Assembly: GCA_963733085.1 (NCBI GenBank)
Contig: CAVTBY010000009.1
Coordinates: 103,456-167,455, forward strand
From: Desertimonas sp963733085
Lineage (GTDB): Bacteria; Actinomycetota; Acidimicrobiia; Acidimicrobiales; Ilumatobacteraceae
Direction: 5' to 3'
Length of the DNA stretch: 64,000 nt
Positions 26,293 to 34,725 of the stretch are shown here, one piece after another; the first letter of the stretch is position 1, and every line of letters begins with the position of its first letter. The notes under the pieces were generated by a model. That model did not search any database and had not been told where the DNA came from. It saw nothing but the letters and a program-made list of their open reading frames with translations. The position numbers were made by a program, and so were the translations under genes.

Positions 26293-27051
26293 TGTGGTTT
26301 CTCCTTGTCCGGGTCGACTCCGTTCCTAGAAACGGGAGCGGCACGGCGCGGTTGCCGGTGCCCATCGAGTATTCGATGCCGGTGGGAGGGCGGATGGAAT
26401 CAATCGTCGCTCCGGCGCCGAGATAGTCGACCCGGCTGGCGCACACCAGCTCCCCGCTTGATGGCATCGCTGTGGGTGAGTTCTGCCGCTTGCAGGAGAT
26501 CGCTGTGCGCCAGTCGTGGGACTGACTCGCGATGTCCACCAGCGCCGGTGCGATTGGGGGACTGCATCTCGCGACCTTCGTGGCGCCGGGTCGGGTGGGT
26601 CTATCGGCCGCTTGCGCCGGCGACTCCCGGCGCGCGACCCAGCCGACCCCGAATCGGCGATCGGCACACGCGCCGCGATTACTGGTTGGGTTGCGAGCGC
26701 CATCGAGCCGGCGGTCGAGGACGCTCTGGTCCGCGATATGCGGACGCGTACTTGGACATCAGCGTGTCGCTGCCGCAGACATCCGCCGTCACCGCCATCC
26801 GGTCTCGGGCCTCGCACGCGCCGATCGGTCGACGCTGGATCGGTGGGACGAACGGATGGAACTCCGCTGCGGCTGTCGGAGCCCGCTGACATCCCAGCTC
26901 GGCCCACGCCGTCCGCGCTTACCGCGTCGGCGTCGTCGTCGGCGTGGAGGTAGCCGGTTGTCGTGACCGAACGGGAGGTGACACGGATCACAGCCAGGCC
27001 TGCGAGGTCGAGGTTGACCTTGACGCGAGGTCAACCCTGCAGGCTGGTCGC
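26293..27051. other. About 760 bp without a recognisable gene
   Basis: Several overlapping open frames exist on both strands because of high GC, but none has protein-like composition over its length. One plus frame near 26640 (DPADPESAIGTRAAITGWVA, then EPAVEDALVRDM) is the least unlikely and may be a decayed gene. No repeat or hairpin stands out. Confidence 0.4.
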
Positions 27052-27866
27052 ATGAGCACGACACCAGCCATCCGGATCGCCGGGCTGATGAAGTCGTACG
27101 GCGACTTCGAGGTGCTCCGCGGCGTCGACCTCGACGATGGCGCCGGGCAGCATCTTCGCCCTGCTCGGCTCCAACGGCGCCGGCAAGACCACCATCGTGA
27201 AGATCCTGTCCACGTTGCTCAAGGCCGACGGCGGCACGGCGGTGGTGCACGGGTTCGACGTCGCCACGCAGGCCGCGCGAGGTCCGCGAGTCGATCAGCC
27301 TGACCGGCCAGTTCGCCGCCGTCGACGAGATCCTCACCGGACGCGAGAACCTGGTGCTGATCGCCAAGCTGCGGCATCTCGACCAACCGGGTCGAATCGC
27401 CGACGACCTGCTCGCCCGCTTCTCGCTCACCGACGCTGGCGGGCGCCGGGTGGCGACGTACTCGGGCGGCATGCGCCGGCGTCTCGACATCGCGATGAGC
27501 CTGATCGGGAGCCCGCCGGTGATCTTCCTCGACGAGCCGACCACCGGCCTCGACCCGCACGCTCGGCTCGAGGTGTGGCAGTCCGTGCGCGAGCTCGCCG
27601 AGGGCGGCACCACGGTCCTGCTGACCACGCAGTACCTCGATGAGGCCGAGCAGCTCGCCGACCGGATCGCGATCCTGCACGAGGGCCGGATCCTCGTCGA
27701 CGGCACGCTCGCCGAGCTCAAGGCGCTGATGCCGCCGGCCGAGGTCGAGTACGTCGAGAAGCAGCCGAGCCTCGAGGACATCTTCCTCGCCCTCGTCGGT
27801 CGTCGCACCGGTGCCGGCGCCGCCCTGAACGACACGGTGGCCGCCTCGGCCGCCACGGACAACTGA
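27052..27866 (+). CDS. ABC transporter ATP-binding protein, DrrA-type (two frameshifts)
   Basis: About 270 residues when two extra bases (near 27135 and 27285) are ignored. IRIAGLMKSYGDFEVLRGVD starts the domain, GSNGAGKTT is Walker A, the Q-loop is SLTGQFAAVDEIL, the signature is YSGGMRRRLDIA, Walker B is VIFLDEPTTGLD and the His switch is LLTTQYLDEAEQLADR. The C-terminal LEDIFLALVG is typical of daunorubicin-resistance (DrrA/CcmA) exporters. It pairs with the permease nine bases downstream, and a MerR-family regulator follows, so this is a drug or lipid efflux operon. Confidence 0.9.
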
Positions 27867-27875
27867 GGTCAGACG

Positions 27876-28640
27876 ATGAACAAGTACTTCTTCCGCGACA
27901 CCACCGCGCTGCTGGGTCGCTCCCTGCGGCACATCCTGCGCAGCCCGGACACGATCATCACGACCGCGCATCACGCCGATCGTCATGTTGTTGATGTTCG
28001 TGTACGTCTTCGGCGGAGCGATCGACACCGGTGGCGGCACGTACGTGAACTACCTCCTGCCCGGGATCCTGCTGATCACGGTCGCCTCCGGCGTCGCCTA
28101 CACGGCCTTGCGGCTCTTCACCGACGTCGCTGGCGGCATCTTCGAGCGGTTCCAGTCGATGCCGATCGCCCGCTCGGCGGTCCTGTGGGGCGCACGTCCT
28201 GACCTCGCTGATCGCCAACCTGATCTCGCTCGTGCTGGTCGTCCTCGTCGCGCGTGGCGATCGGGTTCCGCTCCGGAGCCGGCGTCGTCGCCTGGCTCGG
28301 CGTGCTCGGCATCATCGTGCTGTTCACGCTGGCGCTCACCTGGCTGGCGGTGAGCGCCGGGCTCGCCGCGAAGTCACCAGACGGCGCCGGCGGGTTCGCC
28401 TACCCGCTGCTGTTCCTGCCGTTCGTCAGCTCGGCGTTCGTGCCCACCGACGGCATGCCCGGACCGGTGGAGTGGTTCGCCGAGCACCAGCCCGTCACCT
28501 CGATCGTGAACACGCTCCGCAACCTGTACGCCGACCAGCCGCTCGGCAACGACGTGTGGACCGCACTCGCCTGGTGCGTCGGCCTGCTCGTCGTCGCCCA
28601 CGCGCTCGCCGTGCGCACCTACCGCCGCAAGCTCGCCTGA
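27876..28640 (+). CDS. ABC-2 type permease, DrrB-like (three frameshifts)
   Basis: About 253 residues across three extra bases (near 27970, 28190 and 28250). The N-terminus reads RDTTALLGRSLRHILRSPDT, then the helices TPIVMLLMFVYVFGGA, YLLPGILLITVASGVAYT and TSLIANLISLVLVVLVAV. GIIVLFTLALTWLAVSAGLA and LFLPFVSSAFVPTDGMPGPV follow, ending in VVAHALAVRTYRRKLA. Six membrane segments and the FVPTDGMP loop are typical of ABC-2 permeases. It partners the ATPase upstream. The substrate is unknown. Confidence 0.88.
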
Positions 28641-28680
28641 ACCCGCCCGGCAGACTGACCTCGATGAAGAGCGGTCTGAC

Positions 28681-29461
28681 ATGCTGACGATCAGCCAGCT
28701 CGCGTCGTACGCCGGCGTGACCGTGCGAGCGGTCCGCCACTACCACGCCAAAGGGCTTGCTGCCCGAGCCCGCAGCGCGACCAGTCGGGGTACCGGCGTT
28801 ACGACGCGGCAGCCGTCGTCGAGCTGATCCGGATCCGGACGCTGGCCGACGCCGGCGTGCCGCTGTCGCGGGTGCACGAGCTGCTGGCCGCCGACGAGGA
28901 GGAGTTCGCCGCGGCGATCGAGCGAGATCGACCACCGCCTGCGCGCCGAGATCCGCGAGCGGCAGCGTCACCGCGAGCGGGTCGCCGAGCTCGCGGCTGG
29001 CGACCGGTTGGCGCTGCCGCCCGAGGCGGTCGAGTACCTCGACCGGCTCCGCGAGCTCGACGTCCCGGAGCGGGCGATCGAGATGGAGCGTGACGCCTGG
29101 ATCCTCGTGGCGGCGCAGATCCCCGATCAGATGCCGGCGCTGATGGCACTCAAACGCGGCCAGATCGAGAATCCGGCTGTCACCTCTATGTACCTCGATC
29201 TCGTCGAGGCGGCCGATTGGGATCCCGACGATCCGCGTCTGGCGGCCGTCGCCGACCGGCTCGTGGCGATGTTCGAGGAGGACGCCGAGTACACGGGCGA
29301 CGGACGAGCTCGCCGACTTCGCGCTCGACCACGAGCTGGTCGCCCTGCTCGACGAGGTGTTCGTCAACGCGGTGCCCTTCGCCCGCACGCTGATGCACCT
29401 GCTCGAGGAGCGCGGCTGGAAGGGATGGACCCAGCTCGAACGCATCGACCCGCCGTCGTAG
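28681..29461 (+). CDS. MerR-family transcriptional regulator (four frameshifts)
   Basis: Ignoring four one-base insertions (near 28750, 28773, 28925 and 29305) restores a 258-residue MerR protein. LTISQLASYAGVTVRAVRHY is the HTH start, RRYDAAAVVELIRIRTLADAGVP the wing and second helix. A long C-terminal domain (AVEYLDRLRELDVPERAIEM, DELADFALDHELVALLDEVF) resembles the TipAS-type drug-binding region. It probably regulates the exporter operon just upstream. Length 781 minus four gives an exact multiple of three, which supports this reading. Confidence 0.85.
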
Positions 29462-29712
29462 CCCGGCACCCGACGGCGAGCCGACGCCCGACAACCACCA
29501 GCCACCGCCCAGTTCCAGCGCGCAGACCGCCACGACCGTCCCCGCCATGCCGACCGCCACCTACTTGGCTGGCCGGTCGATCACATGAGGAGAGACAAGG
29601 GCTCGCACCAAAGTGGCCGCCGTCGAACCGCCCGGCATAACCGTCCTCGAACGCGCGCCAAGCGGGCCCGCCGGGCTCCGGGAAGCGCCCGAGCTCCACA
29701 CTCCGTCGTTAG

Positions 29713-30116
29713 TGACGCGATGTCCGACGTCCGCGTGGGGATACCGCGCGGTCCACGACCGAGTAGGCATCCGCAAAGTGTCGGTCGGGGATGCCGCGAA
29801 CACTCAACAATGCGCAAGCAACAAGCCCGCGCGCCCTTACCGCAAGGCCAACGTATAACGGCCCATACGAGCGCTCCATAACGACGGCGCGTGGGCGACG
29901 GCGAAGATCCTCACCCGCCGGCGCGGGCATGCCCGCGACGAGCCCTGCACGCTCCAGAGTCGGCGTTCCGGCGTGGTCATCGAACCGACTATGGGAGGCT
30001 CGCACTTCCCCGGGCGACCGCTCCACCCCGCCACCTGCCGCGCACGCCACGTACCGAACCGGGCCCGAGGTCGTTCTGTAGCGCCATCAAGCCGATGCTG
30101 CGCTAGCGGACACCGG
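29713..30116. repeat. Long dispersed repeat, copy B (parts 1 and 2 contiguous)
   Basis: 29958-30116 matches 24098-24255 closely, and 29713-29890 matches 25175-25345 at its ends. The surrounding 29462-30301 gap (840 bp) has no protein-coding gene I can support. The region lies between the MerR gene and a secreted protein. The nature is unknown; the contiguous form here is the more complete copy. Confidence 0.7.
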
Positions 30117-30301
30117 CTGCGTGATTCGCTACACGGCGCACGTTCGGTGCTCCGCCGCTGTCGTCGCGCCGCGCCGATCACCGGGCGTTCGGAGCGGTGG
30201 GCACGCGAGATCGCTCCGAGGTACAACTTCGTATCGAATCCCATTCAGCAGCGCTCTTTCGCCGAAACCAAACGTCGGTCCAACCTGAAGGAGACTGAGA
30301 C

Positions 30302-30811
30302 TTGAGATCGATCGCAAGACACGGTGTGCGGCTACTCGTCGCCTCCGCCACGATGGCGGCCCTACCCGCTCTCACCGCGGTGACGCCCGCCCACGCCACC
30401 GACGAATGCATCGGTAACACGAACAACAGCGAATCGGGCGACTGCGTCCACATGGAGGTCTACACCGCCGTGGACGAGAGCATCGTCGTCGCCTACTGGG
30501 GCAACCAGGACTACGACTTCTACCAGCTCCGCTGGTCGCGGCCGGGTCGCGCCGAGACCCAGCGCGTGGTGCGTGGAGAGGGTGCGTCCGGGGGCTGGTG
30601 GGCGCTGAACAACGCGTGGCACGCGGGTGCGGTCGTGCTTGGCCCGGTGGCTGCGGATGAGCTGCTCCCCGATCGAGATCTCGACCGTGTCACCAACGAC
30701 CGCGACCTGCACCTGGCGACGCCGATAGGCGGACCCGACTCGATAGTTCGCGCCGGCGAAGCACACGTTGCGAGGCCGAAGCCGCCGAGGTTACGCTTGG
30801 AGGCGAGCTGA
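30302..30811 (+). CDS. Secreted protein with 3' end replaced by IS481-relic sequence
   Basis: A TTG start with AAGGAG nine bases upstream. Residues 1-32 are a signal peptide (GVRLLVASATMAALPALTAV, cleaved after AHA). The mature part reads TDECIGNTNNSESGDCVHME, YTAVDESIVVAYWGNQDYDF and YQLRWSRPG. From about residue 100 the frame runs antisense through a degenerate transposase (see 30600-31120), so the C-terminal 70 residues are probably not native. The true protein was likely longer or differently ended. No family is recognised. Confidence 0.6.
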   Translation: MRSIARHGVRLLVASATMAALPALTAVTPAHATDECIGNTNNSESGDCVHMEVYTAVDESIVVAYWGNQDYDFYQLRWSRPGRAETQRVVRGEGASGGWWALNNAWHAGAVVLGPVAADELLPDRDLDRVTNDRDLHLATPIGGPDSIVRAGEAHVARPKPPRLRLEAS

Positions 30812-31120
30812 TCGAGGACCAAGACGACCCGCTCGTCGCCAGTGGCAGGGTGACGGCGAAGCGGGTGGGCTCCTGCCCGTCGTCGTCGGCGATCGTGGCG
30901 CGGTGAGGAGGGAGCTTGATCGCCGTTGTCGATGCGGAATCTGTGGAACAGCGCCGCCGGGGCTGCGAACGGGGTGAACACCTTGCCGTTGTCGGTCAGG
31001 ATCTGCTCGGGCACGCCGTGCTCACCAGCGGGCGCGTCAGCGCGACGCGCACCGGCCGGCGGTTGCCCGCTGCCAACACCCTCGCCGAGGTCACGTTCCT
31101 CGAGTGGCTCGATACGACTC
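30600..31120 (-). pseudogene. IS481-family transposase relic
   Basis: Read in three frames on the minus strand: SSHSRNVTSARVLAAGN, then GVPEQILTDNGKVFT with the second catalytic Asp of the DDE domain, VLDQLASKRNLGGFGL and FAGANYRVGSAYRRRQVQVA, then GDTVEISIGEQLIRSHRAKH. This is the order of the IS481 core and C-terminal domain, with internal deletion after FTPFAAPAALF and several frameshifts. The N-terminal HTH is absent. It has fused to the 3' end of the secreted-protein gene at 30302. Confidence 0.8.
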
Positions 31121-31213
31121 ACGAGACGGCTACGGGCCGCACGAGCGTGAAGCCGCCTACATCTCGTTGGATGAAACCTCCCCCCGTTCGTCTGTGATGC
31201 CGAGCAGCTCGCC

Positions 31214-31417
31214 GTGTTTCAGACGCCGACGACGACCACGACGGGTGTTGTTGCCGTTCACCGCGCCGGGCCGGCCGTTCAGTTGGAGCCCGACAGTGTC
31301 TACTTTGAGAATTGTGACGCAGCGAGGGCGGCAGGAGCGGCACCGGTCCACGTGGGCGATCCCGGCTACAGCTCGAAGCTGGATCGTGACGGCGACGGAG
31401 TGGGCTGCGAGAACTAG
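31214..31417 (+). CDS. Excalibur calcium-binding domain protein, N-terminally truncated
   Basis: 67 codons. The C-terminal 40 residues are a textbook excalibur domain: YFENCDAARAAGAAPVHVGD, then PGYSSKLDRDGDGVGCEN with the DxDxDG loop and paired Cys. A Thr-rich linker (PTTTTTG) precedes it, but there is no signal peptide, although these proteins are normally exported. The 5' part was probably lost when the adjacent transposase relic arrived or decayed. A GTG at 31214 starts the present frame. Expression is doubtful. Confidence 0.7.
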   Translation: MFQTPTTTTTGVVAVHRAGPAVQLEPDSVYFENCDAARAAGAAPVHVGDPGYSSKLDRDGDGVGCEN

Positions 31418-31435
31418 CGCACCGCACGGGTCGTC

Positions 31436-32164
31436 TCAGTTGCTGTAGATGGTCAGGTTGAAGCCGTTGTCCGGCTGATAGTTCCAGAACACCGTGACGT
31501 CCTCGAACACCGCCTCCTGCATCCCGTCGATCGCTCGGGTCGAGTCGATCCGGCTGAGCACGTCAGCTGGCAGCGCTGAGGCGACGCATGCCACCTTGTA
31601 TGACAGCGTGGACTCGTCGGCTACGTCATCCAGATCAAACTGCACGCTGACGACGGTGATCGAATCGTCATCCGGCGAGTACTGGACATACGAATCACCA
31701 TCAGGATCGGCAGAACTGACGCCGCACGATTCGGCCAATATGGCCAGGGGCGAATCCTGTGGCAACTCGACGTTGCCGTCACAGACGAGTGTGACCTCGG
31801 ACGGCTCGATCGCCCCGTTGTCGTTGGCGTCCTCGCCCCACGTGATCGGGACCTCAAGTCCGACCCAATCAGCAGGACCGATCTGCCCCGTCTCGGGGAG
31901 GTCGGTCCGTTCGGTCTGCCAGTCCTCAACCGCCCCTGCCGTCTGGTTGCCAAAATCGCAATCGACGATGATGCCGAGACGACCCTGGATCGCCGCCACA
32001 GCGGGGCTAGTAGCCCCGACTTCGATGGGGAACAGCGGATCAGCGACCGTCGTTGTGGGGCCTGGTGCCGTAGTCGTCGGGCCTGCCGCAGGCACGGTCG
32101 TGGTGGGTTCGGCCGGTGGGGCTGAGGCGAACGCCAGGAGTGTGAGTACGGCTGCGCCAATCAT
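31436..32164 (-). CDS. Secreted protein with peptidoglycan-binding-like domain
   Basis: 242 residues with AAGGAACCATGAC before the ATG. Signal peptide at residues 1-18 (GAAVLTLLAFASAPPA), then a Thr/Pro linker (TTTVPAAGPTTTAPG). The domain at residues 45-105 (EVGATSPAVAAIQGRLGIIV, then FGNQTAGAVEDWQTERTDLP) follows the PG_binding_1 pattern. The C-terminal half has several short Asp-rich loops (GEDANDNGAIEPSE, SADPDGDSY) that might bind calcium. It shares the linker-plus-PG-binding style with the protein at 38124. A cell-wall location is likely. Confidence 0.8.
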   Translation of the reverse strand: MIGAAVLTLLAFASAPPAEPTTTVPAAGPTTTAPGPTTTVADPLFPIEVGATSPAVAAIQGRLGIIVDCDFGNQTAGAVEDWQTERTDLPETGQIGPADWVGLEVPITWGEDANDNGAIEPSEVTLVCDGNVELPQDSPLAILAESCGVSSADPDGDSYVQYSPDDDSITVVSVQFDLDDVADESTLSYKVACVASALPADVLSRIDSTRAIDGMQEAVFEDVTVFWNYQPDNGFNLTIYSN

Positions 32165-32398
32165 GTCATGGTTCCTTCGTGGGAGAGTTGTTCGGTCGCC
32201 ACGACGGGTCCTCGTGACGGACGGACACTGTTGAGTCGTGATTTACGTCCGCCGTGAACAACCGAAACCAGGCAAGAGGGTTTCGCCTTGAATCGTCGCC
32301 CAAGGATGCTATCGAGCTCGGTCATCACAACGATTGTGAACGGAGCCGCCCTCCCTGTCGCCCACCAGAGGAACGATTGTGACTCCAATCGAAGGCGG

Positions 32399-32728
32399 CT
32401 ACTTCAAGGCTCGATCGAGCTCGTTGAGCAGCTTGCGGACCTCAGAGAAGTGGCTCGGCAGCCGTTCGACGACGGTGCGGATGCGCTTGCGTTCTTCGAA
32501 TAGGTTCGCTGTGACCGTCAACAGTTCCGTGATCTGATCACGACTCAACTCGGCGGAGGCAGCCGACAGACGCAGCTGACGGAAGTGCTCCTCTGGACCC
32601 ACGCCTGGATCGTAACGAACAATTGTTCGGACATGCCAGTCGTATCTGTTAATCAGATTGGTTGACAGTTCAACCGGCGTTGCGGGCTGCGGCCCGCCAT
32701 ATGGTTCTTCGCAGTCGGGATCGCTCAC
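32399..32728 (-). CDS. Hypothetical protein reading out of a truncated tRNA
   Basis: 109 residues from a GTG that lies in the anticodon stem of a broken tRNA-Gly. A longer frame to 32827 exists only because tRNA-Gly translates as VAQLVEHHLAKV, so it is rejected. The body reads YDWHVRTIVRYDPGVGPEEH, then SAASAELSRDQITELLTVTA and LFEERKRIRTVVERLPSHFS, with a helical, probably coiled-coil C-terminus. No family is recognised. Its 5' end may have been created by the integration or deletion event that broke the tRNA. Confidence 0.5.
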   Translation of the reverse strand: MSDPDCEEPYGGPQPATPVELSTNLINRYDWHVRTIVRYDPGVGPEEHFRQLRLSAASAELSRDQITELLTVTANLFEERKRIRTVVERLPSHFSEVRKLLNELDRALK

Positions 32729-32767
32729 CTTGGCAAGGTGATGCTCTACCAGCTGAGCCACGTCCGC
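32712..32767 (-). pseudogene. 5' two-thirds of a tRNA-Gly (GCC), truncated
   Basis: Read on the minus strand: GCGGACGTGGCTCAGCTGGT, AGAGCATCACC, then TTGCCAA and the closing GGTG of the anticodon stem. The acceptor 5' strand, D arm and anticodon arm are intact, but there is no T arm or 3' acceptor strand. Such half-tRNAs are typical of one end of an integrated element or of a deletion junction. It is not a functional tRNA. Confidence 0.85.
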
Positions 32768-32823
32768 GTCGGCCAATGAATACCAGCGCGGCAGCGGCGA
32801 CCGGACAGCCGGCAGCGCCGGTG

Positions 32824-33051
32824 TCAATGCTTCGAGGACTCTCCCGCCAAGTCGACACGGAGGACGAGCACGCCATCCTCGATCGTTGCGGCGGCGTCGC
32901 CGATGATGGCGAAGTCCTGGAAGTCGAGCTGCGCTTGGGCAATGAAGTGCTGACGCTCGTCACCGGCGACGGGCGGCAGTGGTCGTTGCTTCACCGCCTT
33001 CGCCCGCTCCCGAAAGCGCTCCAGCATCGCGTCGACGTCGAGAGTGGCCAT
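32824..33051 (-). CDS. Small conserved hypothetical protein
   Basis: 75 residues. It begins TLDVDAMLERFRERAKAVKQ, then RPLPPVAGDERQHFIAQAQL, DFQDFAIIGDAAATIEDGVL and VLRVDLAG. This reads as a real soluble small protein and I recall similar short proteins in Acidimicrobiia, with no known function. Its start is an ATG at 33051 without a strong site. It lies just upstream, on the same strand, of the tRNA remnant. Confidence 0.65.
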   Translation of the reverse strand: MATLDVDAMLERFRERAKAVKQRPLPPVAGDERQHFIAQAQLDFQDFAIIGDAAATIEDGVLVLRVDLAGESSKH

Positions 33052-33097
33052 GGCCCATTCTGACTCCCAAACGACCCCCGCGCGCCACGGGGAGGCC

Positions 33098-33207
33098 GCT
33101 CATGTCGGATGGATGTGCACGTAGCTGTCGTTTCGTCTGACATGAGCGACCGTCGATGGTTTCTGTCAGGAAGAAAACCGGATCGTGGTCGCCGGGCTGA
33201 CACAAAC
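33098..33207. repeat. Two nested-style inverted repeats with TTTSTGTCAG motif
   Basis: GCTCATGTCGGA (33098-33109) pairs with TCTGACATGAGC (33136-33147), one mismatch. GTTTCTGTCAG (33159-33169) pairs with CTGACACAAAC (33197-33207). The second pair carries the motif also clustered at 6164-6276. No gene is present here. Confidence 0.55.
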
Positions 33208-33270
33208 GGGCTGCAGTCGTCGGCAGCTCATGCAGCAGACCGCGCGCGGCGCGGAACGCGTATCACAGAG

Positions 33271-34123
33271 TCACCCGTGACGGGCGTCCTCGCTCTCGCT
33301 CTCGCTCTCGTCCGCCGCTGACTCGACCTGCGGGATCGGCGGCGGTGGGTTCGGCTGTGGCGGGAATGGAGACGGGATCGGATCGGGTGTCGGTGGGTGC
33401 GGGATCGGCTCGGGCACCGGCTCCGGCGGTGGACCGGGCACGGGGGGCAGTGGCTCGGGCGGCGCCGGGGGCGGTTCCGGCGTCGGGAGCGGTGGAGGCT
33501 CCGGGCCGGGGAGCGGTTCGGGACTTGGAGGTGGCGGCGGCTCCGGTGCCGGTGGCTCCGTTGCTCGGCGGATCGGGCGGCGTCGACGGCTGCGGCTCGG
33601 ACGGCTGCGGCTCGGACGGCTGCGGACTCGGAGGGCTGCGGCTCGGCCGGGACTCGGAGGGCGATGGCACCGGCGGAAGCGCCGCCACGACTTCGCTCGT
33701 CTCGTCCTCGGATGCGTCGTCGTCGTCGCTCGACTCGTCCACGGTCGTCGGCTCGCCATCGGCCGGCGCCGGAGCTGTGTCCAGGGACGGCGCGTTGGAC
33801 GCTGCAGCGATGACCGCGGCCGCAGCTGCGGCGACCGTCTCGGCATCGGTGGGGGCAGCCTTGGCGCCGGCGAGGACGTCGGCACGCAGTTCGGCATCGC
33901 CGCGACGCCAGCGTCGGTCGCCCATCTCTTCGAGCGCTCCGAGCGCCTCCGGGTCGGTGCGCGTCGCCCGCACAAGCCGCACCCCGATCACCACGAGAAC
34001 GATCCCCAACGCCACCAGGGCGATGCACAGCGCGACGACGGTGACCATTGTCGAGGCCAGCACCGTCGCGGATGCGGAGATGACTGCGCGCACGACACTG
34101 ATCTTCGCAGGTTCTTGCGTCAC
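33271..34123 (-). CDS. Single-pass membrane protein with long Pro-Glu-Pro tail (one frameshift)
   Basis: About 283 residues when one extra base near 33558 is ignored. One membrane helix (MVTVVALCIALVALGIVLVV) near the N-terminus is followed by a charged helical part (EALGALEEMGDRRWRRGDAE), an Ala-rich segment, an acidic DESSDDDDASEDE stretch and a tail of PEP/PPP repeats ending QVESAADESESESEDARHG. The Pro-rich reading is chosen because it is uniform to its stop. The start is uncertain (GTG at 34123 or nearby). It may span or anchor to the cell wall; the function is unknown. Confidence 0.55.
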
Positions 34124-34188
34124 TCCACCGGAATCGGTGAAACCCCGCACGTTCGTGATTGCCACATCGCCGCGGCACAATCGTCGTC

Positions 34189-34725
34189 GTGTTCGCCCTC
34201 GCGTGGCTCGACATCGTCGGTCTGCTCGGGATCGTCGTCGTGTGCGGCGGGCTCTACTACCTGTCGACGCGAATCGAACCGCACTGGGTGGCGAAGGACG
34301 AGTCCCGGTTCCTCACCGTCGCCCAGGAGCTCGATCACCACGGACTCCCGCTCGGCCGCCGACGCGATGTTCGGGTGCATTTCGACCCGGGCGGCGAAGC
34401 GCTGCTCGTCAGCCGTCGATCGTTCGTCCGGCCGAGCCCGGCAGTGTGGACGGTGAAGTCCAAGCAAGCGACCGGCCGGGGCCGGAACATCTACGTTCTG
34501 CGGCCGGCTTCGAAGGTCGGTGACGTCGCCTTGCTCGCTCTGCGTGTCCCGCAACGCAGCAAGGTTGTGCCGCGCCTCGATGCACTGCTCGAGCTCACCG
34601 GCGACGAGTCGACAATGCGACGCGAACGGGAGCGGTACCGAACCGAGCAGGATGTCGCCGACGCTACGGGAGCTTCCGGCAATCCAGGAAGTCCGCCACC
34701 GGAGCAGCCAGCCGATCGAGATTGA
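34189..34725 (+). CDS. Membrane-anchored hypothetical protein
   Basis: 178 residues from a GTG; a TTG at 34159 is an alternative. An N-terminal membrane helix (VFALAWLDIVGLLGIVVVCG) precedes a soluble domain: VAKDESRFLTVAQELDHHGL, RDVRVHFDPGGEALLVSRRS, then a basic helix NIYVLRPASKVGDVALLALR and a charged end. No family is recognised. It converges on metX, and the two coding ends overlap by 62 bp. It is divergent from the Pro-rich membrane protein, and the short intergenic stretch suggests shared promoters. Confidence 0.65.
   Translation: MFALAWLDIVGLLGIVVVCGGLYYLSTRIEPHWVAKDESRFLTVAQELDHHGLPLGRRRDVRVHFDPGGEALLVSRRSFVRPSPAVWTVKSKQATGRGRNIYVLRPASKVGDVALLALRVPQRSKVVPRLDALLELTGDESTMRRERERYRTEQDVADATGASGNPGSPPPEQPADRD

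Noticed and set aside
24098..30116. Idea that the long repeats are integron attC sites with gene cassettes between them
   Set aside because: I could not find consistent core sites (GTTRRRY and its partner) at the repeat ends, the parts differ in order, and there is no integron integrase in the window.
32729..32827. N-terminal extension of the hypothetical gene at 32399
   Set aside because: VAQLVEHHLAKV is the well-known translation of a tRNA-Gly gene, so this part is not protein.
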